Positions 1 to 6,032 of a stretch of DNA of 6,730 nucleotides are shown here, piece after piece. Numbering within the stretch: the stretch's first letter is position 1; each line of letters begins with the position of its first letter. The stretch covers positions 1 through 6,730 of the forward strand of contig NZLV01000144.1 in the NCBI GenBank assembly GCA_002694345.1, written 5' to 3'. This DNA comes from Maricaulis sp. GTDB lineage: Bacteria; Pseudomonadota; Alphaproteobacteria; Caulobacterales; Maricaulaceae. The position numbers and the translations under genes were made by a program. The notes under the pieces were generated by a model. The model was not told where the DNA came from. It saw only the letters and a list, made by a program, of their open reading frames with translations, and ran no database searches.

Positions 1-114
1 GGCAATGGCAGAGTTGGGCGGATCCGGCGGGAACCATTCGGCGTCGCCCGCCAGGGCGGCAGATGCGGTGATCAGCGTCAGCGCTGATCCGCAGAGTACG
101 GATTTGCGGAACAT
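1..114 (-). CDS. N-terminus of an exported protein of unknown function (partial)
   Basis: Only the first 38 codons are present; the gene continues past the left edge. The translation begins MFRKSVLCGSALTLITASAA and has a classical Sec signal peptide: positive residues R3 and K4, a hydrophobic core at about 5-18, and an A-L-A motif at 20-22 that suggests signal peptidase I cleavage before G23. The mature part starts GDAEWFPPDPPNSAIA, which is proline-rich and not recognisable. Cys8 lies too early to be a lipobox cysteine. The ATG at 114-112 is supported by a GAGGGGG Shine-Dalgarno sequence six bases upstream. The protein is therefore probably periplasmic, outer-membrane or secreted. Too little is visible to name a family. 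It is separated from the pentapeptide gene by 195 bases containing a possible promoter and a CtrA-like site. Confidence 0.75.
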   Translation of the reverse strand, partial: MFRKSVLCGSALTLITASAALAGDAEWFPPDPPNSAIA

Positions 115-120
115 GATTTT

Positions 121-127
121 CCCCCTC
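121..127 (-). promoter_or_regulatory. Ribosome binding site of the exported-protein gene
   Basis: The minus strand reads GAGGGGG, six bases before the ATG at 114. It is purine-rich and correctly spaced, and it supports the chosen start of the truncated left-edge gene. Confidence 0.6.
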
Positions 128-196
128 GCTACGGCGCGGGGCTGGCCAAAACCGTCCCGCGAAGACACCGGATGCTAACGCAGAGGGGGAGAAGCG

Positions 197-230
197 TTAA
201 GGAATATTAACCATGTTTTACAAGTTTCAA
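197..230 (-). promoter_or_regulatory. Putative promoter with CtrA-like site upstream of the exported-protein gene
   Basis: Seen: TTAA at 197-200 and TTAACCAT at 207-214 on the plus strand, separated by six bases; read on the minus strand it is likewise TTAA-N6-TTAAC. Known: the Caulobacter CtrA consensus is TTAA-N7-TTAAC, and TTAACCAT resembles a reported half-site form, so the spacer here is one base short. A sigma70-like pair also overlaps it on the minus strand: TTGAAA at 230-225 and TAATAT at 209-204 with a 15-base spacer, shorter than ideal. The element lies about 90 bases upstream of the ATG at 114 and would give a 5' leader of roughly 80 bases. Within that leader CGCGGG (135-140) and CCCGCG (156-161) could pair weakly. 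Transcription factor and start site are inference. Confidence 0.35.
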
Positions 231-268
231 CCCAGAAGGGAAATTGGAAAGAAGTATTCCCTTCAGGG
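231..268 (-). repeat. Inverted repeat downstream of the pentapeptide gene
   Basis: Arms of ten bases at 231-240 (CCCAGAAGGG) and 259-268 (CCCTTCAGGG) pair with one mismatch around an 18-base loop. It lies about 40 bases past the TGA of the pentapeptide-repeat gene. It could act as a weak terminator or mRNA 3'-end stabiliser, but on the minus strand it is followed by TTGAAACTTG and not by a T run, so an intrinsic terminator is not well supported. The same TTGAAA is the possible -35 of the next gene. Confidence 0.35.
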
Positions 269-309
269 GGTTGCGTCCGCACCCATCATGGATGCCATGG
301 TCAAGCTGG

Positions 310-1443
310 TCAGGAGGCGGCGCGGAGCGGGTCAACGCCCGATTGGCCCGCGGCGGGGGCGAGCGGGCAGGCCATGGTCTCAAGGGCATCCAGGAGCGCC
401 GTGTCCATCCGGGTCCCTTCTAGGTCGAGATTGCACAGGCGGGCACCGGTGAAGTGGGGCTGATAGCTCCGCCCGGCCGCGCCTTCCAGTGGCAGGAGAT
501 TGGCGCCGGCGAAACTGGCCTGAGACAGCTTGCAGTCCTTGAAATTGCAGCCGCGAAGGTCGGCCCCGATGAATTTGGCAAAGCGCAGATCGGCGCCCGA
601 AAAATCCGCCGCGACGAGGGAGGCGCCGGAAAAGTCGACGCCGACACCGCAGACCTGTTTCAGTGAAGCTCCCGGCAGGCGCGCCTTCTGGAGGGCATCG
701 CCCATGACCCGAAGGTCGGCCCCGTCCAGATTGGCTTTTGCACCCTGTTCGCCGCGGGTTTTGACCCAGCTGAGACTGTCGGCCAGCGCGCGCGCCCAGT
801 CAGACCGGCGCGCCTTGGCTTCGGCCGAAGGTGGCAGTAGCGCATCTGCCAGCGCACCCTCGCTGAGCAGCGTGCCGTGCAGATTCGTGTCGGTGAGAAT
901 GGCGTTCCGGAAAGTCGCGCCGGTCAGATTGGCCCCGGAGAGGTCGGCCCCGTCCAGCATGGCGCCGTCGAAAATGGCACCCTGAAGCTTGGCCTGGCTG
1001 AGCTTGGCGCCGCGCAGGGAGGCATCGGAAAAGTCGACAGGAACCGGCTCGGATCCCGCGGAATGCTCCCGCTTCCACGCCACCATTCCGGTCTTTTCAT
1101 CGACACTCAGGAGCGAGGCCTTGCGAAAGTCGGCGCCATCCAGGTTGGCAAAACCCAGGCGCGCGCCAGCCAGTGCGCTCCCGCGCATGTCGACGCGGAC
1201 GAGATGGGCGCCGCGCAGATCACAGCCGGAGAGGTCGCTCCCGTAGAAGGACCCGAAGCTGAAATTGGACAACGCCATGTGCGAGCCGCGCAGATTGCAT
1301 CCGAGGAATTCGATTTCCTTGAACTGCCGGCGTTGCAGGTTGAGTTCGGGAAGGTTGGCAAAGCGGAACTGTGCCTTGCAGCCGCCATCGAGGCGGCGGG
1401 CATAGCGTTCGTGATCGAGCAGGATCTGTTGTGTTTTCTGCAT
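310..1443 (-). CDS. Pentapeptide-repeat protein, 377 aa
   Basis: Runs of the A(D/N)LXX pentapeptide show this is a right-handed quadrilateral beta-helix protein. Repeat-rich blocks are at about residues 27-111, 137-193 and 236-318, with a short tail at 330-345. Centre positions are almost always L or F, and the i-2 positions are A, S or C (C49, C74, C299, C304), as expected inside the helix. Two stretches break the pattern: 112-136, which contains DEKTGMVAWKREH, and 194-235, charged and probably helical (PPSAEAKARRSDWARALADS). The N-terminal 26 residues and C-terminal 30 residues are also non-repeat. No signal peptide or membrane segment is visible, so it is probably cytoplasmic. Family members range from DNA-gyrase-protecting mimics (Qnr, MfpA) to structural or unknown proteins; no specific function can be assigned. 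The start is the ATG at 1443: an in-frame TGA lies only five codons upstream, and GAAGAG is 11 bases before it. Transcribed alone, with no convincing promoter seen. Confidence 0.93.
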   Translation of the reverse strand: MQKTQQILLDHERYARRLDGGCKAQFRFANLPELNLQRRQFKEIEFLGCNLRGSHMALSNFSFGSFYGSDLSGCDLRGAHLVRVDMRGSALAGARLGFANLDGADFRKASLLSVDEKTGMVAWKREHSAGSEPVPVDFSDASLRGAKLSQAKLQGAIFDGAMLDGADLSGANLTGATFRNAILTDTNLHGTLLSEGALADALLPPSAEAKARRSDWARALADSLSWVKTRGEQGAKANLDGADLRVMGDALQKARLPGASLKQVCGVGVDFSGASLVAADFSGADLRFAKFIGADLRGCNFKDCKLSQASFAGANLLPLEGAAGRSYQPHFTGARLCNLDLEGTRMDTALLDALETMACPLAPAAGQSGVDPLRAAS

Positions 1444-1553
1444 GCAGACGCGAACTCTTCACGCCGGCCTGACGGTGGCGCACCCTTTGAAACCAAACCC
1501 GGTCCTGGTGACGGATCAGCTCCGGTTCTATCGCGCGCGAGGTAAAGGGTTCC

Positions 1554-1588
1554 GAAAGGAAACGGGCCCGAACGATGGTCCGGGCCCG
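1554..1588 (-). terminator. Intrinsic terminator of the second M13 peptidase gene
   Basis: On the minus strand an 11-base-pair stem (1588-1578 with 1573-1563, including one G-U pair) closes a CATC tetraloop and is followed by TTTCCTTTC. The core arms are CGGGCCCG, itself a palindrome, present twice. It begins about 27 bases after the TAA of the M13 gene ending at 1615 and separates it from the pentapeptide gene. The tail on the other strand is not T-rich, so it acts in the minus direction. Confidence 0.85.
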
Positions 1589-1614
1589 CGAAATTGATCA
1601 TATATTATGAGCGC

Positions 1615-3726
1615 TTACCAGATCGAGACGCGCTCTTCCGGCGGCAGGTAGAGGTCGTCGTCCTCGGTAACGCCAAAGGCCTCGTACCAGACGTCCATAT
1701 TCCGCACGACGCCGTTGACGCGATATTGCGACGGGCTGTGCGGGTCGGTGGTCAAACGGGAGACCAGGGCGTCTTCGGTGTAGAGGCGGCGCCAGACCTG
1801 ACCCCAGGCCAGGAAGAAGCGCTGGTCAGCGGAGAAGCCGTCGAGCTCTTCGGCCAGGCCGTGGTCTTCCGCATACATCTGCAGCGCGCGGTAGGCCATG
1901 GAGAGACCGCCGATATCGCCGATATTCTCACCCAGGGTGAGGCGGCCATCGACGTGCATGCCCTCGACCGGCGAGAACTGCTCGTACTGGGCGACGATCT
2001 GGTCAGTGCGCAGATCGAACTGCTCCCGCGAGAAGTCCGTCCACCAATTGCGCAGCACACCGTCACCGTCGGACTGGCTGCCCTGGTCGTCGAAACCATG
2101 GCCCATCTCGTGACCGATCACGGCACCGATGCCGCCGAAGTTCACGGCCGGGTCAGCGAAAGGATCGAAGAAGGGGCCTTGCAGGATGGCGGCCGGGAAG
2201 ACGATCTCGTTGGAGGTCGAGGAATAGTAGGCATTCACCGTTTGCGGCGACATGAACCATTCCCAGTCACGGATCGGACCGCGCAGGCGGTCACGGCTGT
2301 CCGCACGGAACCAGGCGTTCACACGCTCATTATTGCCCCACAGATCGTCGGCGCGGATCTCGATGTCCGAATAGTCCGGCCAGACGTCCGGATAGCCGAT
2401 CTTCGGCAGGAATTTCTCCAGCTTGTCGAAGGCCTCGGCGCGGGTCTCGTCATCCATCCATTCCAGCGTCTCGATACGCTCACGCAGGGCGGCACGCAGA
2501 TAGCCGACGAGCTCTTCCATCTGTTCCTTGTATTCCGGCGGGAAGTAGTGCTCGACATAGATCTGGCCGATGGCCTGACCCATATTGCCATTGACGAACT
2601 GGATGGCGCGGCGGTCGCGCGGGCGCGGCGTGTCCGTTCCGTTCAGGGTGCGGCCGTAGAAGTCGAAGGAGCGTTCGTAGAATTCCGGCGTCAGCTCGTT
2701 GCGGTGGCTCTCCATCCAGTGGAAGGAGAGATAGTCGCGCCAGGTTTCCACCGGGATTTCCGCGAACAGCTGGGCGAGCGACTGGATGGCCGTGTTCTGG
2801 CGCACCACGAACTCGTCCTGATCGGCATAGTCGAGGGACGCCAGGAAGGTGTCCCAGGGGAAGCCTGCTGCGTAGCCGGACAGCGCGTCCGTGGTCATCA
2901 GGTTGTAGGTGGCCACCCGGTCGCGGCTTTCCGCGCGGGTCCAGTGGATCTCGGCGATGGCCGTTTCCAGATCGAGAATGGCCTGCGCCTTCTCGGCCCC
3001 GCCTTCCACACCGATCATGTCGAAGACATCGGCGATGTAATCGAGATAGGCGGTGCGATAGGCTTCGAAACGCTCACTGTCGTCGAGATAGTAATTGCGG
3101 TCCGGCAGGCCCAACCCGCCCTGGCTCAGCGACACGATGTAGCGCTGGGGATTGCCCGGGTCGCGACCGACATAGGCACCGAACAGGGAAGACGTTGCCG
3201 GAGCACCCATCAGGTTCGCGATGTCGTCATGCGAGGCGGCGGCCGCGATCCGTTCCAGACCCGGACGGGCCGGGTCGAGGCCGAGGGCTTCGAGCTGGTC
3301 GGTATTCATGTAGCTGGCATAGAGGTCGCCAACCTGCTGCTCCACCGAGCCGGCTTCCGCATTGGCTGCAGCGGCTTCCATGATGATGCCTTCAATACGC
3401 TCTTCCGAACGCAGGTAGAGTTCGGAGAAGGAGCCGAAATTGGAGAAGCCGTCGGGGATTTCGGTGGTGTCGAGCCAGCCTTCATTCACATAGCGGAAGA
3501 AGTCGTCGCCCGGTGCGACCGTGTCGGAAATGTGCTGGGTCTCGATACCCCAGTCACCCAGTTCCGGTGCGTTCTCGGATGCGGACGCAGCCTCGTGGCC
3601 GGTCGGCGTGCCGTGGGTCTCTGTGACGGCCGTTTCCGGCGTCTCGGTGTCTTGTGCATTGTCGGCGGCCGGCTGGCAGGCGGTCAGCAAGGCCAGGGCA
3701 GCAGTGCCCAGCAGAAACTTCTTCAT
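1615..3726 (-). CDS. M13-family zinc metallopeptidase lipoprotein (neprilysin/PepO-like), 703 aa
   Basis: Secreted zinc endopeptidase of the neprilysin/PepO/endothelin-converting-enzyme family, expected to cleave short peptides in the cell envelope. It begins MKKFLLGTAALALLTACQ, a lipoprotein signal with Cys17 as the lipid-anchored residue and Gln at +2. An acidic, Thr-rich linker covers about 18-54. The M13 N-terminal domain starts near 60, with the family signature APGDDFFRYVNEGW at 71-84. The catalytic domain carries the substrate-binding NAYY at 498-501, the zinc motif HEMGH at 539-543 (ligands H539 and H543, catalytic E540), the third ligand in GENIGD (E600, with D604), and H663/R669 spaced like neprilysin H711/R717. 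N498-to-H539 spacing (41) equals that of neprilysin. Cys17 is its only cysteine, and the eukaryotic C-terminal CxxW is replaced by VSIW. All key residues are intact, so it should be active. A TGA lies five codons upstream of the ATG; GGGGG sits six bases before it. Confidence 0.96.
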   Translation of the reverse strand: MKKFLLGTAALALLTACQPAADNAQDTETPETAVTETHGTPTGHEAASASENAPELGDWGIETQHISDTVAPGDDFFRYVNEGWLDTTEIPDGFSNFGSFSELYLRSEERIEGIIMEAAAANAEAGSVEQQVGDLYASYMNTDQLEALGLDPARPGLERIAAAASHDDIANLMGAPATSSLFGAYVGRDPGNPQRYIVSLSQGGLGLPDRNYYLDDSERFEAYRTAYLDYIADVFDMIGVEGGAEKAQAILDLETAIAEIHWTRAESRDRVATYNLMTTDALSGYAAGFPWDTFLASLDYADQDEFVVRQNTAIQSLAQLFAEIPVETWRDYLSFHWMESHRNELTPEFYERSFDFYGRTLNGTDTPRPRDRRAIQFVNGNMGQAIGQIYVEHYFPPEYKEQMEELVGYLRAALRERIETLEWMDDETRAEAFDKLEKFLPKIGYPDVWPDYSDIEIRADDLWGNNERVNAWFRADSRDRLRGPIRDWEWFMSPQTVNAYYSSTSNEIVFPAAILQGPFFDPFADPAVNFGGIGAVIGHEMGHGFDDQGSQSDGDGVLRNWWTDFSREQFDLRTDQIVAQYEQFSPVEGMHVDGRLTLGENIGDIGGLSMAYRALQMYAEDHGLAEELDGFSADQRFFLAWGQVWRRLYTEDALVSRLTTDPHSPSQYRVNGVVRNMDVWYEAFGVTEDDDLYLPPEERVSIW

Positions 3727-3777
3727 GATGTACCCCCATCACTCCTCGGAATTTTTCAGCCCAGAGAGTAGGGCCTG

Positions 3778-3793
3778 TTTGCGGCCACGCAAA
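3778..3793. promoter_or_regulatory. Operator-like inverted repeat upstream of the second M13 gene
   Basis: A perfect six-base inverted repeat, TTTGCG-GCCA-CGCAAA, lies 52 to 67 bases before the ATG at 3726. It overlaps the TTGCGT (3792-3787) of a weak sigma70-like pair whose -10 would be TACTCT at 3770-3765 (spacer 16; poor -10 match). The 98-base stretch between the preceding terminator and the gene must hold its promoter. A dimeric regulator could bind here, but the role is inference and no regulator is encoded in the window. Confidence 0.3.
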
Positions 3794-3824
3794 TGACCGT
3801 GCTGTTACCTTTGGCAGTCGGCAC

Positions 3825-3854
3825 AAAAAAGGCCCGGTGGTGACCGGGCCTTTT
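3825..3854 (-). terminator. Intrinsic terminator of the first M13 peptidase gene
   Basis: The stem GGCCCGG/CCGGGCC (3831-3837 and 3844-3850) has a six-base loop. It is flanked by A6 at 3825-3830 on one side and T4 at 3851-3854 on the other. On the minus strand it ends in six Ts. It lies 24 bases past the TAG of the 687-aa M13 gene. The symmetric A/T flanks would allow some activity on the opposite strand, but no plus-strand gene uses it. Confidence 0.92.
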
Positions 3855-3877
3855 CGTGTCTGTCTGCCTCAACGGGC

Positions 3878-5941
3878 CTACCAGATGGAGACGCGCTCCT
3901 CCGGCGGCAGGTAGAGGTCATTTTCCTCGGTCACGCCGAAGGCCTCATACCAGGCATCCAGATTGCGGACGACGCCGTTGATCCGGTACTGGGCCGGGCT
4001 GTGCGGGTCGGTCGCGAGCTGGTTGATCAGCTGGTCTTCGCGGATCAGGTTCCGCCAGACCTGTGCCCAGGCCAGGAAGAAGCGCTGGTCGCCGGTCAGG
4101 CCGTCGATCACCGGGGCTTCGCCGCCACAGCAATTGTCCAGATACTGGTGATAGGCGGTATAGGCCATCTGCAGGCCGCCCAGATCACCGATATTCTCGC
4201 CCATGGTCAGGTCGCCATTCACGAAGCGGCCCTCGACGGGGGAGTAGGAGTTGTACTGCAGTTCGAGGCGGCCGGAGCGCTCCTCGAACGCGGCATTGGT
4301 TTCCGGCGTCCACCAGTCACGGATGGCCCCGTTCTGGTCGAAACGGCGGCCCTGATCGTCAAAGCCGTGGCCGATCTCGTGGCCGATCACGGCACCGATC
4401 CCGCCATAATTGACGGCCGGGTCCGCATTCGGATCGAAGAAGGGCGGCTGCAGGATGCCGGCCGGGAAGGTGATCTGGTTCATCAGCGGATTGTAGGAGG
4501 CATTCACCGTCTGCGGCGGGTAGGGCCATTCGCCCCGGTCCACCGGTCCGGTGAGGTCCGCGACCTGGTCGTTCCAGTTGAACTCGCGCAGGCGGACCAT
4601 ATTGCCGAACAGGTCGTCGGACTGGATCTCAAGCGCGGAATAGTCACGCCATTCGTCGGGATAGCCGATCCGCGGTTCGAAGGTGGACAGCTTGGTCAGC
4701 GCTTCGGCGCGGGTTTCGTCATCCATCCAGGCCAGGTTTTCCAGACGGCCCTGGAAAGCGGTGATCAGGTTGGCGACGAGGCCTTCCATGGCTTCCTTGG
4801 AGGAAGGCGGGAAATGGCGTTCCACATAGACCTGGCCCACGGCTTCGCCGAGCTGGCCACCGACGAGATTGGCGCCGCGGCGGTCACGCGGACGCTGTTC
4901 CTCGGTACCGCGCATGGTGCGGCCGAACATGTCGAAGCTGGCCGTATCGAAGGCCGCCGGCAGGCGGCCGGCATTGTTGGAGAGGAAGTGGAAGGTCATG
5001 TAGTCGCGCCACACGTCGACCGGGGTTTCCTCGAAAATCGCGGCCGTGCCTTCGATGGCGCTGGGCTGGGCGACCAGATAGGTGGCAACACCGTCCAGGC
5101 CGAGGGCTTCCATGCCGGTGGCAAAGTCGAACTGCGGCGCCAGGGCGACGAGCTGTTCCAGCGGCATCGGGTTGTAGATCTTCTGGATGTCGCGGCTGTC
5201 GGCCTGGGTCCAGTGGACTTCGGCGATGCGCGTCTCCAGCGCGAGAATGGCATCGGCTTTCTCGGCTCCGCCCTCAATGCCCGCCAGGTCGAAAATGGTC
5301 TCGATATAGGCGTGGTAGGCGTCGCGATAACGCTGGTTGTCCTCGTCCAGATAATAGTCGCGATCCGGCAGGCCCAGACCGTCCTGGCCGACGAAGACCG
5401 TGTAGCGGGTCGTGTCCGCCGGATCGGGGATGATGCCGACGCCGAAGGGCGATTGGTGATGGATGGTGGCGAAGAGCGCATTGATGTCGGCATGCGTTTC
5501 GGCCGCCGAGATCTCGTCGAGGAAAGGCTGGGCCGGCTGCAGGCCGCGCTGTTCGATCGTCTCGGTGTCCATCCAGGAGCCGTAGAGATCGCCGACCTGC
5601 TGTTCCACCGTGCCGTGGGCCGCATTGGCGGCTGCGGCCTCGGTGATGATCTCCTTCACTTGTTCCTCGGCTTCCAGGTGAAGCACGGTGAACATGCCGT
5701 AGCGCGACAGGTCGGAGGGCATTTCCTCGGTGTCGAGCCAGGTGCCGTTGGCATACTGGTTGAAGTCATCGCCCGGCGCGATTTCCGTATTCATGCCGGC
5801 CAGGTCAAAACCCCATTCGCCGATTTCCGGTGCGGCATGGGTGGCGGCGGCGGTCGTCGTCTCGGGCGTTTCGCCGGAGCCGGTCGGGCTGCAGGCGGCA
5901 AGCAGGGCGAGCGCGACACTGCTGAGCAGAAGCTTCTTCAT
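3878..5941 (-). CDS. M13-family zinc metallopeptidase lipoprotein, tandem paralogue, 687 aa
   Basis: Second copy of the neprilysin/PepO-type peptidase, transcribed just before its 703-aa paralogue. It opens MKKLLLSSVALALLAACSP, a lipoprotein signal with lipobox LAAC and Cys17 at the same position as in the paralogue, followed by a shorter linker (18-38). The N-terminal-domain signature APGDDFNQYANGTW is at 55-68. The catalytic domain has NASY at 480-483, HEIGH at 521-525 (E522 catalytic), GENIGD with zinc ligand E582 and D586, and H647/R653. The last 43 residues match the paralogue at 37 positions, ending in the same PPEERVSIW. A distinguishing feature is a vicinal cysteine pair, C604-C605, in an insertion after GENIGDLGG; otherwise only Cys17 is cysteine. 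An in-frame TTG at 5956 would add five residues (MGISS), but the ATG at 5941 has a GGGG Shine-Dalgarno nine bases upstream and aligns with the paralogue's start. It is predicted active in the periplasm or at the outer membrane; substrate unknown. Confidence 0.96.
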   Translation of the reverse strand: MKKLLLSSVALALLAACSPTGSGETPETTTAAATHAAPEIGEWGFDLAGMNTEIAPGDDFNQYANGTWLDTEEMPSDLSRYGMFTVLHLEAEEQVKEIITEAAAANAAHGTVEQQVGDLYGSWMDTETIEQRGLQPAQPFLDEISAAETHADINALFATIHHQSPFGVGIIPDPADTTRYTVFVGQDGLGLPDRDYYLDEDNQRYRDAYHAYIETIFDLAGIEGGAEKADAILALETRIAEVHWTQADSRDIQKIYNPMPLEQLVALAPQFDFATGMEALGLDGVATYLVAQPSAIEGTAAIFEETPVDVWRDYMTFHFLSNNAGRLPAAFDTASFDMFGRTMRGTEEQRPRDRRGANLVGGQLGEAVGQVYVERHFPPSSKEAMEGLVANLITAFQGRLENLAWMDDETRAEALTKLSTFEPRIGYPDEWRDYSALEIQSDDLFGNMVRLREFNWNDQVADLTGPVDRGEWPYPPQTVNASYNPLMNQITFPAGILQPPFFDPNADPAVNYGGIGAVIGHEIGHGFDDQGRRFDQNGAIRDWWTPETNAAFEERSGRLELQYNSYSPVEGRFVNGDLTMGENIGDLGGLQMAYTAYHQYLDNCCGGEAPVIDGLTGDQRFFLAWAQVWRNLIREDQLINQLATDPHSPAQYRINGVVRNLDAWYEAFGVTEENDLYLPPEERVSIW

Positions 5942-5950
5942 CGATGAGAT

Positions 5951-5954
5951 CCCC
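5951..5954 (-). promoter_or_regulatory. Ribosome binding site that fixes the start of the 687-aa M13 gene
   Basis: GGGG(A) on the minus strand is nine bases before the ATG at 5941. It overlaps the alternative TTG codon (5956-5954), which has no purine-rich stretch of its own at a suitable distance. This favours the ATG and the MKK lipoprotein start. Confidence 0.6.
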
Positions 5955-5970
5955 AATCAAGTGATGCGTG

Positions 5971-6009
5971 AAAAATAAGACGCCCCGCGCTGAATGCAAC
6001 GCGGGGCGT
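5971..6009 (-). terminator. Intrinsic terminator of the RND pump gene
   Basis: A perfect ten-base-pair stem (5980-5989 with 6000-6009, arms ACGCCCCGCG/CGCGGGGCGT) encloses a ten-base loop. On the minus strand it is followed by CTTATTTTT. It begins 23 bases after the TAG of the pump gene and should stop most transcription before the M13 genes. Confidence 0.9.
5972..5999 (-). promoter_or_regulatory. Putative promoter of the 687-aa M13 gene, inside the upstream terminator
   Basis: On the minus strand TTGCAT (5999-5994) in the hairpin loop and TATTTT (5977-5972) in the T tract are 16 bases apart. They match the sigma70 consensus at three and four of six positions. Only 29 bases lie between the terminator T tract and the ATG at 5941, so any gene-specific promoter must overlap the terminator or lie in the pump gene. 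The predicted leader would be about 25 bases and include the GGGG ribosome site. The match is modest and the call is inference. Confidence 0.3.
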
Positions 6010-6032
6010 GAGAGGCGTGATTTTGACGGCCG

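Noticed and set aside
877..1545. A 222-codon plus-strand frame opposite the pentapeptide gene, with a quasi-repetitive product
   Set aside because: Its periodic look comes from the pentapeptide repeats read in reverse complement in register. The sense frame has clear A(D/N)LXX repeats and a better start.
1107..1601. A 164-codon minus-strand frame overlapping the start of the pentapeptide gene
   Set aside because: It is out of frame with the pentapeptide gene, crosses the terminator hairpin at 1563-1588, and its product resembles frame-shifted repeat sequence with no known motif.
1594..3771. A 725-codon open frame on the plus strand opposite the 703-aa M13 gene
   Set aside because: It is in exact codon register with the sense gene. 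Stops in that frame need sense codons TTA, CTA or TCA, which are rare in GC-rich genes, so a long antisense frame is expected by composition. Its translation has no recognisable domain.
3554..3826. An ATG at 3739 preceded by GAGGAG, opening a 90-codon-type frame overlapping the 703-aa M13 start as a possible leader peptide
   Set aside because: The frame runs through the M13 signal-peptide coding region out of phase and shows no leader or attenuator features. The GGGGG site before ATG 3726 is sufficient for the real gene.
4001..5947. A 648-codon open frame on the plus strand opposite the 687-aa M13 gene
   Set aside because: Same in-register antisense artefact as for the paralogue. The product is a mirror of the sense codons with no signal peptide or motif.
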